From: CAVUCH01 sp963697705
GTDB taxonomy: Bacteria > Acidobacteriota > Vicinamibacteria > Vicinamibacterales > JAENWD01
Direction: 5' to 3'
Assembly (NCBI GenBank): GCA_963697705.1
Contig: CAVOPA010000003.1
Span: 620,001 to 684,000 of the forward strand
Length of the DNA: 64,000 nt
The position numbers were made by a program, and so were the translations under genes. The notes below the pieces were generated by a model. The model did not search any database and was not told the origin of the DNA. It saw only the letters and a program-made list of their open reading frames with translations. Positions 15,994 to 24,715 of this stretch are shown piece after piece; position 1 is the first letter of the stretch, and every line of letters begins with the position of its first letter.

Positions 15994-16008
15994 TTGAACG
16001 TGCGTTCA
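15976..16008. promoter_or_regulatory. Two tandem TetR-type operators
   Basis: Two 14-bp palindromes, TGAACAGCAGTTCA (15976-15989) and TGAACGTGCGTTCA (15995-16008), share TGAAC/GTTCA half-sites with a 4-base centre. They are 19 bp apart start to start, about two helical turns, so dimers would sit on the same face. They lie over the operon promoter, so the TetR protein probably represses its own operon and releases on binding an efflux substrate. Confidence 0.75.
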
Positions 16009-16029
16009 GGAGAACGGCGGGGAGCGGCT

Positions 16030-16617
16030 GTGCAGGCCGAACGGCGGCAACGTCGCCGCGAAGGCGACCGTGATGAACTCCTCGCGGCGGCTGAGCGCGT
16101 CTTCTCGGCCCGGGGCTACGCCGGTGCATCGATTCGAGAGATCGCCGCGGACGCCGGATTCAGCGTCGGCGGCGTGTACCAGTTCTTCCCGGGCAAGCAG
16201 GAGCTGTTCGCCGCCGTCGTCGACGGCGTCTGGCAGGAATACCTGGCGGTCACGCGAGCGGCGCTGGCCCGACCAGCGTTTGCCGAGCGTCTCTCCGCGT
16301 TCACCCGCGCCTCGGGCGAGTTCGTCGCGGCGCGGCGTTCGTTTCTTGCAATCGTATTGGCCGAGCGTACGGCCATCCACGGGCTCGGCGACAAGCTGGT
16401 GCAGCACCGGCGCGTCCGGCGCCGTCAGGTGGTCGAGCTGATGAAAAGCGGGTTGGCCGAAGGCGTGCTCCGCTTCGCAGATGCGGAGTTTCTTGCGTCG
16501 TCCTACCTCGGCCTCTTGACCGAGTGCCAGATCGACGCGCTGGCTGGTGGACGCGGGCTTCCTCCGCCAGACGACGTGGTGTCGCTCTTTTGCAGGGGCG
16601 CCTCGACTGCCACGTGA
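16030..16617 (+). CDS. TetR/AcrR-family repressor of the efflux operon
   Basis: 195-residue repressor. The helix-turn-helix is at about residues 18-52 (AAERVFSARGYAGASIREIA, then GVYQFFPGKQELF). The C-terminal half is the ligand pocket and shows no close family marker. The GTG at 16030 is preferred: GGGGAG lies 5 bases upstream, and earlier starts (TTG at 15994, GTG at 16000) fall within the operator. It heads the operon tetR-tolC-emrA-emrB on the plus strand and its two operators sit just upstream. Confidence 0.88.
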   Translation: MQAERRQRRREGDRDELLAAAERVFSARGYAGASIREIAADAGFSVGGVYQFFPGKQELFAAVVDGVWQEYLAVTRAALARPAFAERLSAFTRASGEFVAARRSFLAIVLAERTAIHGLGDKLVQHRRVRRRQVVELMKSGLAEGVLRFADAEFLASSYLGLLTECQIDALAGGRGLPPPDDVVSLFCRGASTAT

Positions 16618-16636
16618 TCCCACGCAGGACCTCGAG

Positions 16637-18076
16637 ATGAGATGTAACACGCGCGTGCTGCGCACAGCTGTTGTCCTTCTGCTCCTTGCGCGCCCTGCTG
16701 CGTCGTACGGTCAGGCACAGGAGCCGTCGGCGGGAGGTCAGGTGCCTCGGCGCACCGACCCCTCGAGTCCGTTCCTGGGCGGCGTGCCGCACGGCGAGGC
16801 GACGGCCACGCCGCTGCCGCTCACCCTGCGTGACGCCATTGACCAGGGCTTGGCCCACAATCTCGGCGTGCTCCTTCAGGAGCAGGGCCTCGAAGCGGCG
16901 CACGGCTCGCGCTGGCAGGCCTTGAGCGGGCTGCTGCCCGATGCGTCGGCGCGAGTGGGGCAAGCCCGGCGCCTGGTCAGCCTGGCGGAGTTCGGCTTCA
17001 CGGAATTCCCCGGGGTGACGGCCCGCACGATCGGTCCATTCAACGTCTTCGACGCGCGCGTCGTGGTGTCGCAGCCCGTGCTCGACATCAGTGCCCTGAA
17101 CGATGCGCGGGCGGGCCGGGCTCTCGTCACGGCGGCGAAGCACGACGTGAAGAGCGCGCGCGAGCTGGTCGTGCTCGTCGTCGCGAACCTCTATCTGAGC
17201 GCGGTGTCGTCGGCGAGCCGCGTGGATACCGCGCGGGCAGCGCTGGAGACCGCCGATGCGCTCTACAGGCTCACGACCGATCTCAAAACCGCCGGCATCG
17301 CGGCCGGGATCGACCTGCTGCGTGCGCAGGTCCAGCAGCAGACCGAACGGCAGCGGCTCGTGGCGGCCGAGAACGATGCCGCCAAGTCGCGCCTGCAGCT
17401 CGCTCGCGCCGTGGGGCTGCCGCCGGGTCAGGAAGTAACGCTCGTCGACGCGATTCCGTACGCCCCGCTCCAGCAGTTGACACTCGAAGCGGCGATGGCC
17501 CGCGCCTACTCGACGCGGCCTGATTACCTGGCCGCCCAGGCGCTGCTCGAGGCCGCGGAGGCGTCGGAGCGCGCCGCGCGCACGGCGTTCCTGCCGTCGC
17601 TGCACGTGAACGGTGAAGCTGGACGCGTCGGGTTGTCGCCTTCCGACACCGACTTCATCTACGGCATGGGCGCCTCGGTGCGCATTCCCGTGTTCGACCG
17701 CGGCCGTCAACAGGCCCGGCTCGCGACCGCGACCGCGGATCTGCAGCGCCGCCGCGCGCTGCTGGCCGACATGCGCGGCAGCATCGACTTCGACGTCCGG
17801 TCGGCTTTCCTGGACGTGCACGCGGCCGAGCAGACGCTGGAGGCGGCCCGTGTCGGGCGCGAGCTGGCGACGCAGCAACTCGCGCAGAGCCGCGATCGCT
17901 TCAGCGCAGGAGTGGCCGGCAGTCTCGAGGTCGTGCAGTCGCAGGAAGCGCTCGCGGCCGCAAACGACAACTACACATCTGCGCTCTACGCGCACAACAT
18001 CGCCAAGGCGACCCTCGCACGTGCCGTCGGTGTGGCGGAGGACGCAATCAAGGCGTTTCTCGGAGGCGCACCCTGA
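16637..18076 (+). CDS. TolC-family outer-membrane efflux channel
   Basis: 479-residue TolC-like protein. A signal peptide (VVLLLLARPAASYGQAQ) begins near residue 12. The two helical-barrel repeats of the family are visible: LTLRDAIDQGLAHNLGVLLQ (about residue 60) and the second half beginning LEAAMARAYSTRPDYLAAQ. The DRGRQQARLATA stretch and the late FSAGVAGSLEVVQSQEAL are typical of the inner helices. It would form the exit pore for the EmrAB-like pump encoded by the next two genes. The stop overlaps the next ATG by one base. Confidence 0.9.
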   Translation: MRCNTRVLRTAVVLLLLARPAASYGQAQEPSAGGQVPRRTDPSSPFLGGVPHGEATATPLPLTLRDAIDQGLAHNLGVLLQEQGLEAAHGSRWQALSGLLPDASARVGQARRLVSLAEFGFTEFPGVTARTIGPFNVFDARVVVSQPVLDISALNDARAGRALVTAAKHDVKSARELVVLVVANLYLSAVSSASRVDTARAALETADALYRLTTDLKTAGIAAGIDLLRAQVQQQTERQRLVAAENDAAKSRLQLARAVGLPPGQEVTLVDAIPYAPLQQLTLEAAMARAYSTRPDYLAAQALLEAAEASERAARTAFLPSLHVNGEAGRVGLSPSDTDFIYGMGASVRIPVFDRGRQQARLATATADLQRRRALLADMRGSIDFDVRSAFLDVHAAEQTLEAARVGRELATQQLAQSRDRFSAGVAGSLEVVQSQEALAAANDNYTSALYAHNIAKATLARAVGVAEDAIKAFLGGAP

Positions 18077-19323
18077 TGGCCGACACCGGATCCCTCCGCG
18101 AGCGCGCTGCACGCGCGGCGAGCACGCGGCTCAAGCTGATCATTCCAATCGCGATCGTCCTCCTCGCTGTCGTCGCCCTGACGTGGTGGTACTACGGCGG
18201 ACGCGAGTCGACCGATGACGCGCAGGTGGATGGGCACATCACCCAGATCTCGGCCCAGGTGGGGGGCCGGGTGGTCCGTGTCCACGTGATAGACAACCAG
18301 GCGGTCAAGGCCGGCACCGTGCTGGCCGAGATCGACCCGCGCGAATACCAGGCCGCGGTCGATCGCGCGGCCGCGGAGCTCGCGAGCGCCCAGGCGACAG
18401 CCGAGGCCGCACAGATCAACGTGCCGATCGTCAACACCGAAGCCACGTCGGGTGTGACGACCGCCCGCGGGGGACTCGAGCAGGCGCAAGCAGGCATCGC
18501 GACATCCGAGCACGAGATCGCGTCGGCCCGGGCGCGTCTCGCGTCGGCGGAGGCGACCCTGCACCAGCGCGAGGCCGAGGCGACGCGTACCGGTCGCGAC
18601 GCCGAACGCCTCAAGGCGCTGATCGCGAAAGAGGAGATCCCGCAGCAGCAGTACGATGCCGCGGTGGCTGCGGCGGAGGAGGCGCATGCGTCGGCGGAGG
18701 CGGCACGAGCGATGGTCGCGGAGGCACGGACCGCGATCGCGGTCGCCGAGTCGCGCGCACGCCAGGCGCGGGCCGGCGCCTCGCAGGCGCAGGCGTCGCT
18801 CAGAAACGCGCAGACCGCGCCGCAGCACATGCAGGCGACGCGGGCGCAGGCGACCGTCGCCGAAGCCCGCGTGAAGCAGGCGGCCGCGGTGCTCGCGCAG
18901 GCGCAACTCAATCTCGAACACACGGTCGTCCGCGCGATGAGCAACGGCGTGATCAGCCGCAAGACGGTCGAGGCGGGACAGACCGTCGCACCCGGTCAGC
19001 CGCTGATGGCGCTGGTCGATCTCGACAACCTCTGGGTCACGGCCAACTTCAAGGAGACGCAGCTGCGGAACGTGCGTCCGGGCCAACGTGTCCAGGTGAG
19101 CGTGGATGCGATCGGGGGGCGCACGTTCACGGGCAGGATCGACAGTGTCGCGGCCGCGACGGGCGCGCGTTTCAGCCTGCTCCCACCGGACAACGCGACC
19201 GGCAACTACGTGAAGGTCGTGCAGCGCGTGCCGGTGAAGATCGTCTTCGACCCGGGTCAGGATCCCGAGCACCGCCTGCGTCCGGGCATGTCGGTCACGC
19301 CAACCGTCCTGCTGCGGGGTTGA
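18076..19323 (+). CDS. HlyD/EmrA-type periplasmic adaptor
   Basis: 415-residue membrane fusion protein that links the MFS pump to the TolC channel. One N-terminal membrane helix (IIPIAIVLLAVVALTWWYY, about residues 22-40), then the lipoyl-type half-motif RESTDDAQVDGHITQISAQV, a long alanine-rich coiled hairpin (about 90-270) and a beta-barrel domain (ELGDLDNLWVTANFKETQL type). Very high Ala/Glu/Arg content is in the coil only. ATGA overlap with tolC and 8 bases before the MFS gene's ATG indicate tight coupling. Confidence 0.92.
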   Translation: MADTGSLRERAARAASTRLKLIIPIAIVLLAVVALTWWYYGGRESTDDAQVDGHITQISAQVGGRVVRVHVIDNQAVKAGTVLAEIDPREYQAAVDRAAAELASAQATAEAAQINVPIVNTEATSGVTTARGGLEQAQAGIATSEHEIASARARLASAEATLHQREAEATRTGRDAERLKALIAKEEIPQQQYDAAVAAAEEAHASAEAARAMVAEARTAIAVAESRARQARAGASQAQASLRNAQTAPQHMQATRAQATVAEARVKQAAAVLAQAQLNLEHTVVRAMSNGVISRKTVEAGQTVAPGQPLMALVDLDNLWVTANFKETQLRNVRPGQRVQVSVDAIGGRTFTGRIDSVAAATGARFSLLPPDNATGNYVKVVQRVPVKIVFDPGQDPEHRLRPGMSVTPTVLLRG

Positions 19324-19331
19324 GCGACGCC

Positions 19332-20888
19332 ATGCCCGACAGCGCAGAGCGGCACGTCAATCCGTGGATTGTCGCGATTGCCGTCATGTTCGCGACCTTC
19401 ATGGAGGTGCTCGACACCACTGTCGTCAACGTGTCGCTGCCGCACATCGCCGGTAACCTCTCGGCGACGATCGACGAGTCCACCTGGGTGCTCACGTCGT
19501 ACCTGGTCGCGAATGCGATCGTGCTGCCGCTGACCGGTTGGCTCGCGCGATTCTTCGGACGCAAGCGCCTGCTGATGGTGTCGGTCAGCGGCTTCACGCT
19601 CGCATCGCTGCTCTGCGGTCTGGCGCCGAACCTGCCGATGCTGGTCCTCTTCCGCCTGATTCAGGGCGCGACCGGCGGCGCCATGCAGCCGCTCTCGCAG
19701 GCCGTGATGCTCGAGGCCTTTCCTCCAGACCAGCGCGGCAAGGCCATGGGTTTCTGGGGCCTCGGCATCGTCGTGGCCCCGATCCTCGGGCCGGTGCTCG
19801 GCGGCTGGCTCACCGACACGTACAGCTGGCGCTGGGTGTTCTACATCAACCTGCCGGTGGGCATCACCTCGCTCGTGATGACGAGGATGTACATCTTCGA
19901 TCCGCCGTACATGAAGACGGAGACGAGCAAGGTCGACTACTGGGGCATCGGCCTGCTCGCGGTGGGCATCGGCGCGCTGCAGCTGCTGCTCGACAAAGGC
20001 CAGGAGGAAGACTGGTTCGCGTCCCATTTCATGACCCTGCTTGCCATCGCCTCCGTCGTCGCGCTGGTGGTGTTCCTCGTGCACGAGTGGACCGCCGACG
20101 AACCGGTCGTCGATCTTCGCGTCTTCAAGGTACGAACGTACAGCACCGGCGTGTTCCTCATGACGACGCTCGGGTTCGTGCTGTACGGCAGCCTCGTGCT
20201 GCTGCCGATCATGCTGCAGACGCTGCTCGGCTACCCCTCGCTGCAGGCCGGCATCGCCATGGCGCCGCGCGGGATGGGATCGTTCATCGGGATGCCCATG
20301 ATCGGGATGCTGATTGGCCGCATCGACGCTCGGAAGATGGTCGCATCCGGGCTGTTCGTTGGCGGGCTGACGCTGATCTGGCTCGGACAGTTGAACCTGT
20401 CGGCAGGGTACTGGGACTTCTTCTGGCCGCAGTTCGTCCAGGGGTTCGCGCTGTCGATGCTGTTCGTGCCGCTGACGACGATCAGCATGGACCCGATCCC
20501 GCGCGAGCGGATGGGCAACGCCACCAGCCTGTTCAACTTGATGCGCAACATCGGCGGCAGCGTCGGCATTGCCGTGACCGGCACGATGCTCGCGCGGAAC
20601 CAGCAGGTGCACTTCGCGACGCTCGGAACGAACGTCGATCCGTACAATCCGGCGTCACAAGCCATGCTCGAGCGGCTGCGCAGCGGGTTCCTGGCGTCGG
20701 GCGCCGATCCTGTGACCGCATCCCAACGGGCGCTCGCCGCGATGTCTGGCCTCGTGCACCGGCAGGCAGCCATCGTCACCTTCGTGGAAATTTTCAGGCT
20801 GCTGGGGATCATGTTCCTTCTGCTGATCCCGCTGGTCATGCTCATGAAGCGGCCCACGGGCCGCGGTGGTCCCGCAGCGGCGCACTGA
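19332..20888 (+). CDS. DHA2-family MFS drug exporter (EmrB/QacA type)
   Basis: 518-residue 14-helix exporter of the EmrB/QacA family. MFATFMEVLDTTVVNVSLPHI (first helix, about residue 17) is the DHA2 family hallmark motif (D1) and GRKRLL after helix 2 is the MFS loop motif. QGATGGAMQPLSQAV fits motif C-like helix 4-5. The ATG at 19332 is chosen; a TTG at 19320 overlapping the adaptor stop is possible. With the TolC and EmrA-like genes it forms a tripartite pump, probably for hydrophobic drugs or lipids. Confidence 0.92.
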   Translation: MPDSAERHVNPWIVAIAVMFATFMEVLDTTVVNVSLPHIAGNLSATIDESTWVLTSYLVANAIVLPLTGWLARFFGRKRLLMVSVSGFTLASLLCGLAPNLPMLVLFRLIQGATGGAMQPLSQAVMLEAFPPDQRGKAMGFWGLGIVVAPILGPVLGGWLTDTYSWRWVFYINLPVGITSLVMTRMYIFDPPYMKTETSKVDYWGIGLLAVGIGALQLLLDKGQEEDWFASHFMTLLAIASVVALVVFLVHEWTADEPVVDLRVFKVRTYSTGVFLMTTLGFVLYGSLVLLPIMLQTLLGYPSLQAGIAMAPRGMGSFIGMPMIGMLIGRIDARKMVASGLFVGGLTLIWLGQLNLSAGYWDFFWPQFVQGFALSMLFVPLTTISMDPIPRERMGNATSLFNLMRNIGGSVGIAVTGTMLARNQQVHFATLGTNVDPYNPASQAMLERLRSGFLASGADPVTASQRALAAMSGLVHRQAAIVTFVEIFRLLGIMFLLLIPLVMLMKRPTGRGGPAAAH

Positions 20889-20892
20889 CCGG

Positions 20893-21072
20893 GGGCATAG
20901 CCAAGGGCCAAGGGTTGAGGGCCCGGTTCCAATGCGCTCGTCGCGGACGTATTTCCGCGGCCCTTTTGGCTCAGCCTCCCCTTATCAGCATTGGCTCGCG
21001 GGCGACCGGAGGCCGTTCGGCCTCAGCCCTCAGCCCTTCGCCCCTAGAGCCCTTCCCGGGCACTGGCCTTGC
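20893..21072. repeat. Inverted arms of CCAAGGG / CAGCCCT units
   Basis: Left arm 20895-20930 (GCCAAGGGCCAAGGG type) and right arm 21019-21070 (CTCAGCCCTCAGCCC type) flank about 90 bases of unique sequence. It separates the efflux operon from the small gene at 21101, whose ribosome site starts 18 bases after the right arm. Confidence 0.6.
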
Positions 21073-21100
21073 AGGCGAACAAATACCAAAAGGAGATCCC

Positions 21101-21547
21101 ATGGCTGAGAAGACGCTGAGAGCCCGCAAGGTTGCTGACGAAATAGAAGAGAGCCGAAAGACTGGCCTGGACGAGCTCCGGAAGAGCGCGATGATGGCCC
21201 ATCTGCTCGACGGGCTCGAGCGCGGCACCGACATCGGCCACTACGGCCGCCTCGTGTTCGCGATGGTCGCACGGCACTTCCTCGACGAAGAAGAACTGCT
21301 CGAGTGGCTGCAGAAGGACGAAGACTTCAGCGAGGCACAGGCGCGAAGCCTGATTCTGCAGGTGCAGGGGCGCGACTACAACCCACCGAAGCGGGCGCGC
21401 ATTCTCGAGTGGCAGAAGGAGCAGGAGTTCCCGATCTGTCCCGACGCCGACGACCCGGGCGCATGCAACGTCTACAAGGATTTGAAGTTTCCGGACGGGG
21501 TATACGAGAGCATCTCGGAGTTCTACGAGCAGGGGAACGACAGCTAG
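21101..21547 (+). CDS. Conserved hypothetical acidic protein, 148 residues
   Basis: Not recognised. A perfect AAAGGAGA ribosome site 5 bases before the ATG supports it. The protein is soluble and strongly charged: an N-terminal basic/acidic helix (LRARKVADEIEESRKTGLDE), a helical middle (VARHFLDEEELLEWLQ) and a C-terminal part with two cysteines in PICPDADDPGACNVYKDLKF. The cysteines could be a disulfide or metal pair. No neighbour suggests a role; it is next to a repeat and then a pseudogene. Confidence 0.6.
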   Translation: MAEKTLRARKVADEIEESRKTGLDELRKSAMMAHLLDGLERGTDIGHYGRLVFAMVARHFLDEEELLEWLQKDEDFSEAQARSLILQVQGRDYNPPKRARILEWQKEQEFPICPDADDPGACNVYKDLKFPDGVYESISEFYEQGNDS

Positions 21548-21612
21548 AGTCCGTAGGCGGCACGAGGTCGGCGGTCGGCGATAGAAAGAGCAAACGCAAT
21601 TACCCTGGCAGT

Positions 21613-21636
21613 GTAGGGCCGGACTTCAGTCCGGCC
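21613..21636 (+). repeat. REP-like GTAG hairpin
   Basis: GTAG is followed by a 9-bp perfect stem (GGCCGGACT / AGTCCGGCC) with a 2-base loop. The stop codon of the broken kinase frame lies inside the loop. GTAG at the 5' base of a hairpin is the signature of REP elements mobilised by RAYT transposases; none is encoded in this window. Confidence 0.6.
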
Positions 21637-24322
21637 TACTTCGCCCGCTCCCGCGATCGTCGAAGCACAGATGGGGAGATACCCCAAGTGTGGCAACAGG
21701 TAGGACTTGATCCAGCTTCTCGAGCTGCCCAAGCAATCGCTCCTTGCCAGTCGCGGGATTGAGCAAATACACAGGGGGATCTGAGCGCGGTTCGCATCCC
21801 GCGTAGTAGATGCCGCTCGAACCCGCGGCGAACGCCCCGAAGAACGCGCACTTGACGAGTTGTCGGGCACTGCCGCCTTCGAGCGGTGCCTCCATGAGCG
21901 CCCCGGATTCTGTCTGATATAAGAAATGCGAGCCGTCGAACACCTCCACCCCAAACGTCTGTTTTCCCGTCGTGGGTCACCTGCTCCTTGACACCGTCCG
22001 ACAGACGCGTGCGCCAGACGTCGCCATGGTTTGACTGTTGAAGCCAGTAGTAGATCCATTGCCCATCGTGAGACCAGGAGGGCCCGCGCTGACTGCCGGG
22101 ATCCGTGGTGACCTGCCGCGGTGTTCCACCGTCGGGATCGATGAGCCAGATGTGAAACCGCCCGTCCTCGCCCAGAGAGTCGAATGCGATCTGTTGGCCA
22201 TGTGGCGACCAGATTCCCGAGCACGCGCCACGACCTATGCCGCGAGTGAGTTGCCGAGCGCCCGAGCCATCGGCCGATGCAATCCACAGCTCGAACGACT
22301 CGCCAGACCGATTTGAACAGAAGACAATCTGGCGGCCGTCGGGCGAGAAGCGCGCCAGAAAATCGTCGAATGACGATGCCGCGACAGGTTGTGGCGGGTG
22401 GCCCCACGCCATCTCGTACACATCGAAGTTAAGGAAAGACCGTGAAAAGACAAGACGGTCCATCGCTGACGTGGTCGCCGGCTCGGACGCCCGTACGCCG
22501 GCCACTTCGATTCGCACCGGCTGATCGTGCCCAGCGACATCGACGCTCCAGAGATATGTAAGACCCGGAACGACTTGCGCGTCATAGATGATTGACTGAC
22601 CGTTCCGACTCCAGGTCAGCCCGGAAATCGGCGCCCCTTGCGATGTCAGCCGGCGGGCCTGACCCACGGGTGTGAAGGCGGTGTCCAGGTCGAGCACGTA
22701 CACGTCGCAGGCTGAATTAACAGCGGCAATACACGACGCATACGCCAGTCGACGTCCGTCCCGTGAGAATGCGGGAGCCTGAGCCGTGACCACCTTCGGC
22801 GATGTCAACCGACGCGGCGTACCGCCGGCGACGGGCAACAGGTACAGTCCCGCCGGCTGCTGTCTGGCGACCTGTTGGCTGATTCCACGCCACGATGAAG
22901 CGGCCATCCGGCGACCAATCGAATTGCCCCGAGGCGAACCGAAAATCGCTGATCTTGGAATCAGCCCCCCCCATAACTGAGATCAGCCGTAGCTGGCACC
23001 CAACGTCGCCCGGTCCTCGGGACTGATCTGCTGCGACTGGTTGGCATCGTTTGAATGCGATGTATCGCCCATCAGGCGACCACCGAGGAGAGACGTCCTG
23101 AAGTGGATCAGTGGTGAGCCGACGCATCTCCGGCGACCCCACGAACTTCAGGTAGACATCCCAGTTGTCGTTTTTCTCGCCCGACCAGGCGAATGCGACC
23201 TGATTGCCATCCGGTGAGAGTGCCGGGTCCCGCTCGAAACCAGGGAAGCTCGTGAGCGGCACGACTCGCGGCGGCGGTGCGTCGGTTCTAGGTGGGGATC
23301 TCAGCAGCCATGTCATTGCGGCGAGGACGCTCACAACTCCGATGAACGCTGTGATCATGACCCCGCGATACTGACGGGAGGTTGGCACCGCGGCCGCAGA
23401 ACCGGACTCCGAGTCTTCCTTGATCTCTTGCAACGCGATCCTCACATCGCCGATGTGCTGGAAGCGCCGCTCCGGGTCTTTGCGCAAACAGCGCGAAATC
23501 AGCTTTTGCAGGTCGCCGGGCGTATTCGGCACAATCTCGCCGAGTGGCTTTGGTTGCGCGCGAACAACGGCAGCCAACGTCTCTGCGGTACTCGCGCCCG
23601 CAAAGGCGCAGTCGCCGGTCAGCATCTCGTAGAGCATCGCACCGAAGCTGAAGATGTCACTTCGCGCATCCACCCGCTCACCCAATGCCTGCTCTGGGGC
23701 CATGTAGGCAGGGGTACCCGCGATCTTGCCCGGGGCACTGACCGCGCCAGCGGCGGTTACGGTCTCGGCGGGACCGGCGTCGCGGCTCGACATCCGGTGA
23801 AACTGGCTTGCAGCGTCGGTTTCGTCGGCAGCGCGTTCGTCGCCCATCAGTTTGGCGAGGCCGAAATCAAGTACCTTCACACCGCCGTCAGTCCCGACCA
23901 TGACGTTGGCAGGTTTCAGGTCGCGATGAATGATGCCGTGCACATGCGCTGCGGCCAGCGCATCAGCAATCGGAATTGCGATACGCAGGAACTCATTCAG
24001 CCGCATTCCGTGGTGAGGGATAAGCGTGTCGAGACTCTTGCCCCGCACATACTCCATCACGATAAAGTCGATGCCGTTGGCGGATTCGATCTCGTAAATG
24101 GTGATGATGTGCGGATGATTGAGGGCCGAGACGGCCTGTGCTTCCTGGACGAACCGGCGGCGACGACTCTTGTCGCCTACGCGGTCTGGGGGTAGCACTT
24201 TGATCGCTACATCGCGGTTTAGGCGTAGATCGCGGGCGCGATACACCTCGCCCATCCCTCCAGCGCCGATGAAAGCGAGTACCCTCGTACGGCCCGAGCG
24301 TCGAACCCGGCTGTAGAGCCAC
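21626..24322 (-). pseudogene. Ser/Thr kinase-TolB propeller gene broken by three frameshifts
   Basis: The whole gene would encode kinase, membrane helix and an extracellular PD40 beta propeller, the usual acidobacterial layout. I see three single-base shifts. One extra base is in the C run at 24282-24284, between GSTLGPYE and VLAFIGAGG. One is near 22877, between FIVAWNQ and QVARQQPAG. A third is in the C run at about 21948-21952, between HDGKTDVWG and VEVFDGSHF. Downstream of the last, the final blade runs into the REP-like hairpin, where the stop is found, so the native C-terminus (usually ending in a YTRxDR-type blade) is lost. Real decay or assembly indels are both possible. Confidence 0.8.
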
Positions 24323-24336
24323 GTAATCAGCGGCAT
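22717..24336 (-). CDS. Ser/Thr protein kinase, kinase-domain part of the broken gene
   Basis: This frame holds an intact eukaryotic-like kinase domain. The P loop GAGGMGEV, VAIKVLP lysine, HRDLKPANV catalytic loop, DFGLAKL and YMAPEQ are all present (about residues 24-220). A membrane helix (about 330-350, MITAFIGVVSVLAAMTWLL) then leads to the first PD40/TolB propeller blades (FPGFERDPALSPDGNQVAF). The end of this frame is out of register: it should continue into the frame used downstream. A one-base insertion near 24283 also separates the true N-terminus, a GTG at 24322 followed by ALQPGSTLGPYE, from this frame. See the whole-locus entry. Confidence 0.75.
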   Translation of the reverse strand: MPLITWLYSRVRRSGRTRVLAFIGAGGMGEVYRARDLRLNRDVAIKVLPPDRVGDKSRRRRFVQEAQAVSALNHPHIITIYEIESANGIDFIVMEYVRGKSLDTLIPHHGMRLNEFLRIAIPIADALAAAHVHGIIHRDLKPANVMVGTDGGVKVLDFGLAKLMGDERAADETDAASQFHRMSSRDAGPAETVTAAGAVSAPGKIAGTPAYMAPEQALGERVDARSDIFSFGAMLYEMLTGDCAFAGASTAETLAAVVRAQPKPLGEIVPNTPGDLQKLISRCLRKDPERRFQHIGDVRIALQEIKEDSESGSAAAVPTSRQYRGVMITAFIGVVSVLAAMTWLLRSPPRTDAPPPRVVPLTSFPGFERDPALSPDGNQVAFAWSGEKNDNWDVYLKFVGSPEMRRLTTDPLQDVSPRWSPDGRYIAFKRCQPVAADQSRGPGDVGCQLRLISVMGGADSKISDFRFASGQFDWSPDGRFIVAWNQPTGRQTAAGGTVPVARRRRYAASVDIAEGGHGSGSRILTGRTSTGVCVVYCRC

Positions 24337-24592
24337 TATACGGGGCGATCCTATCGGCAGGTAGCGTGATTCTGGGACAATCGCCAGCGGTCTCCCGTGG
24401 GCCTCGACGTGCGAAATCCTTGGGAAAATTGGAGGCAGCGGTCCCCTGCCGCCTCAACTGAGGAGGGAGTCGTCACCCATCTTTAGGCGTGACCAGCGAG
24501 GTGGTTTTCGCAGAATCCCCGACAGTCTCCGCTTCCACGTTTGCGAATCCGCGATCAGCGGGCGGAGGCGTGCAGCTGAGACGCGGTCAATA

Positions 24593-24676
24593 TGCCGGAG
24601 GTGGGAATCGAACCCACAAGGCCGTTAGGCCACTCGATTTTGAGCCGAGCGCGTCTGCCAGTTCCGCCACTCCGGC
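24593..24676 (-). tRNA. tRNA-Leu (CAA)
   Basis: 84 bases on the minus strand. The acceptor stem pairs GCCGGAG with CTCCGGC followed by discriminator A; the CCA end is not encoded. The anticodon arm has stem CTCGG/TCGAG (one G-U) and loop CTCAAAA, giving anticodon CAA, which reads TTG. The long variable arm (GGCC-TAAC-GGCC) and GTTCGAATC T loop are those of a class II leucine tRNA. Confidence 0.96.
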
Positions 24677-24702
24677 GTGCTTCCCCCCGAGTATACCGTG
24701 CA

Positions 24703-24708
24703 TATACT
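24703..24708 (+). promoter_or_regulatory. -10 box for the isomerase gene, leaderless
   Basis: TATACT (5/6) puts the start point at 24715-24716, on the A of the ATG at 24716. No ribosome site precedes that ATG. It lies just beyond the 5' end of the divergent tRNA gene. Confidence 0.55.
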
Positions 24709-24715
24709 TGCGGAC

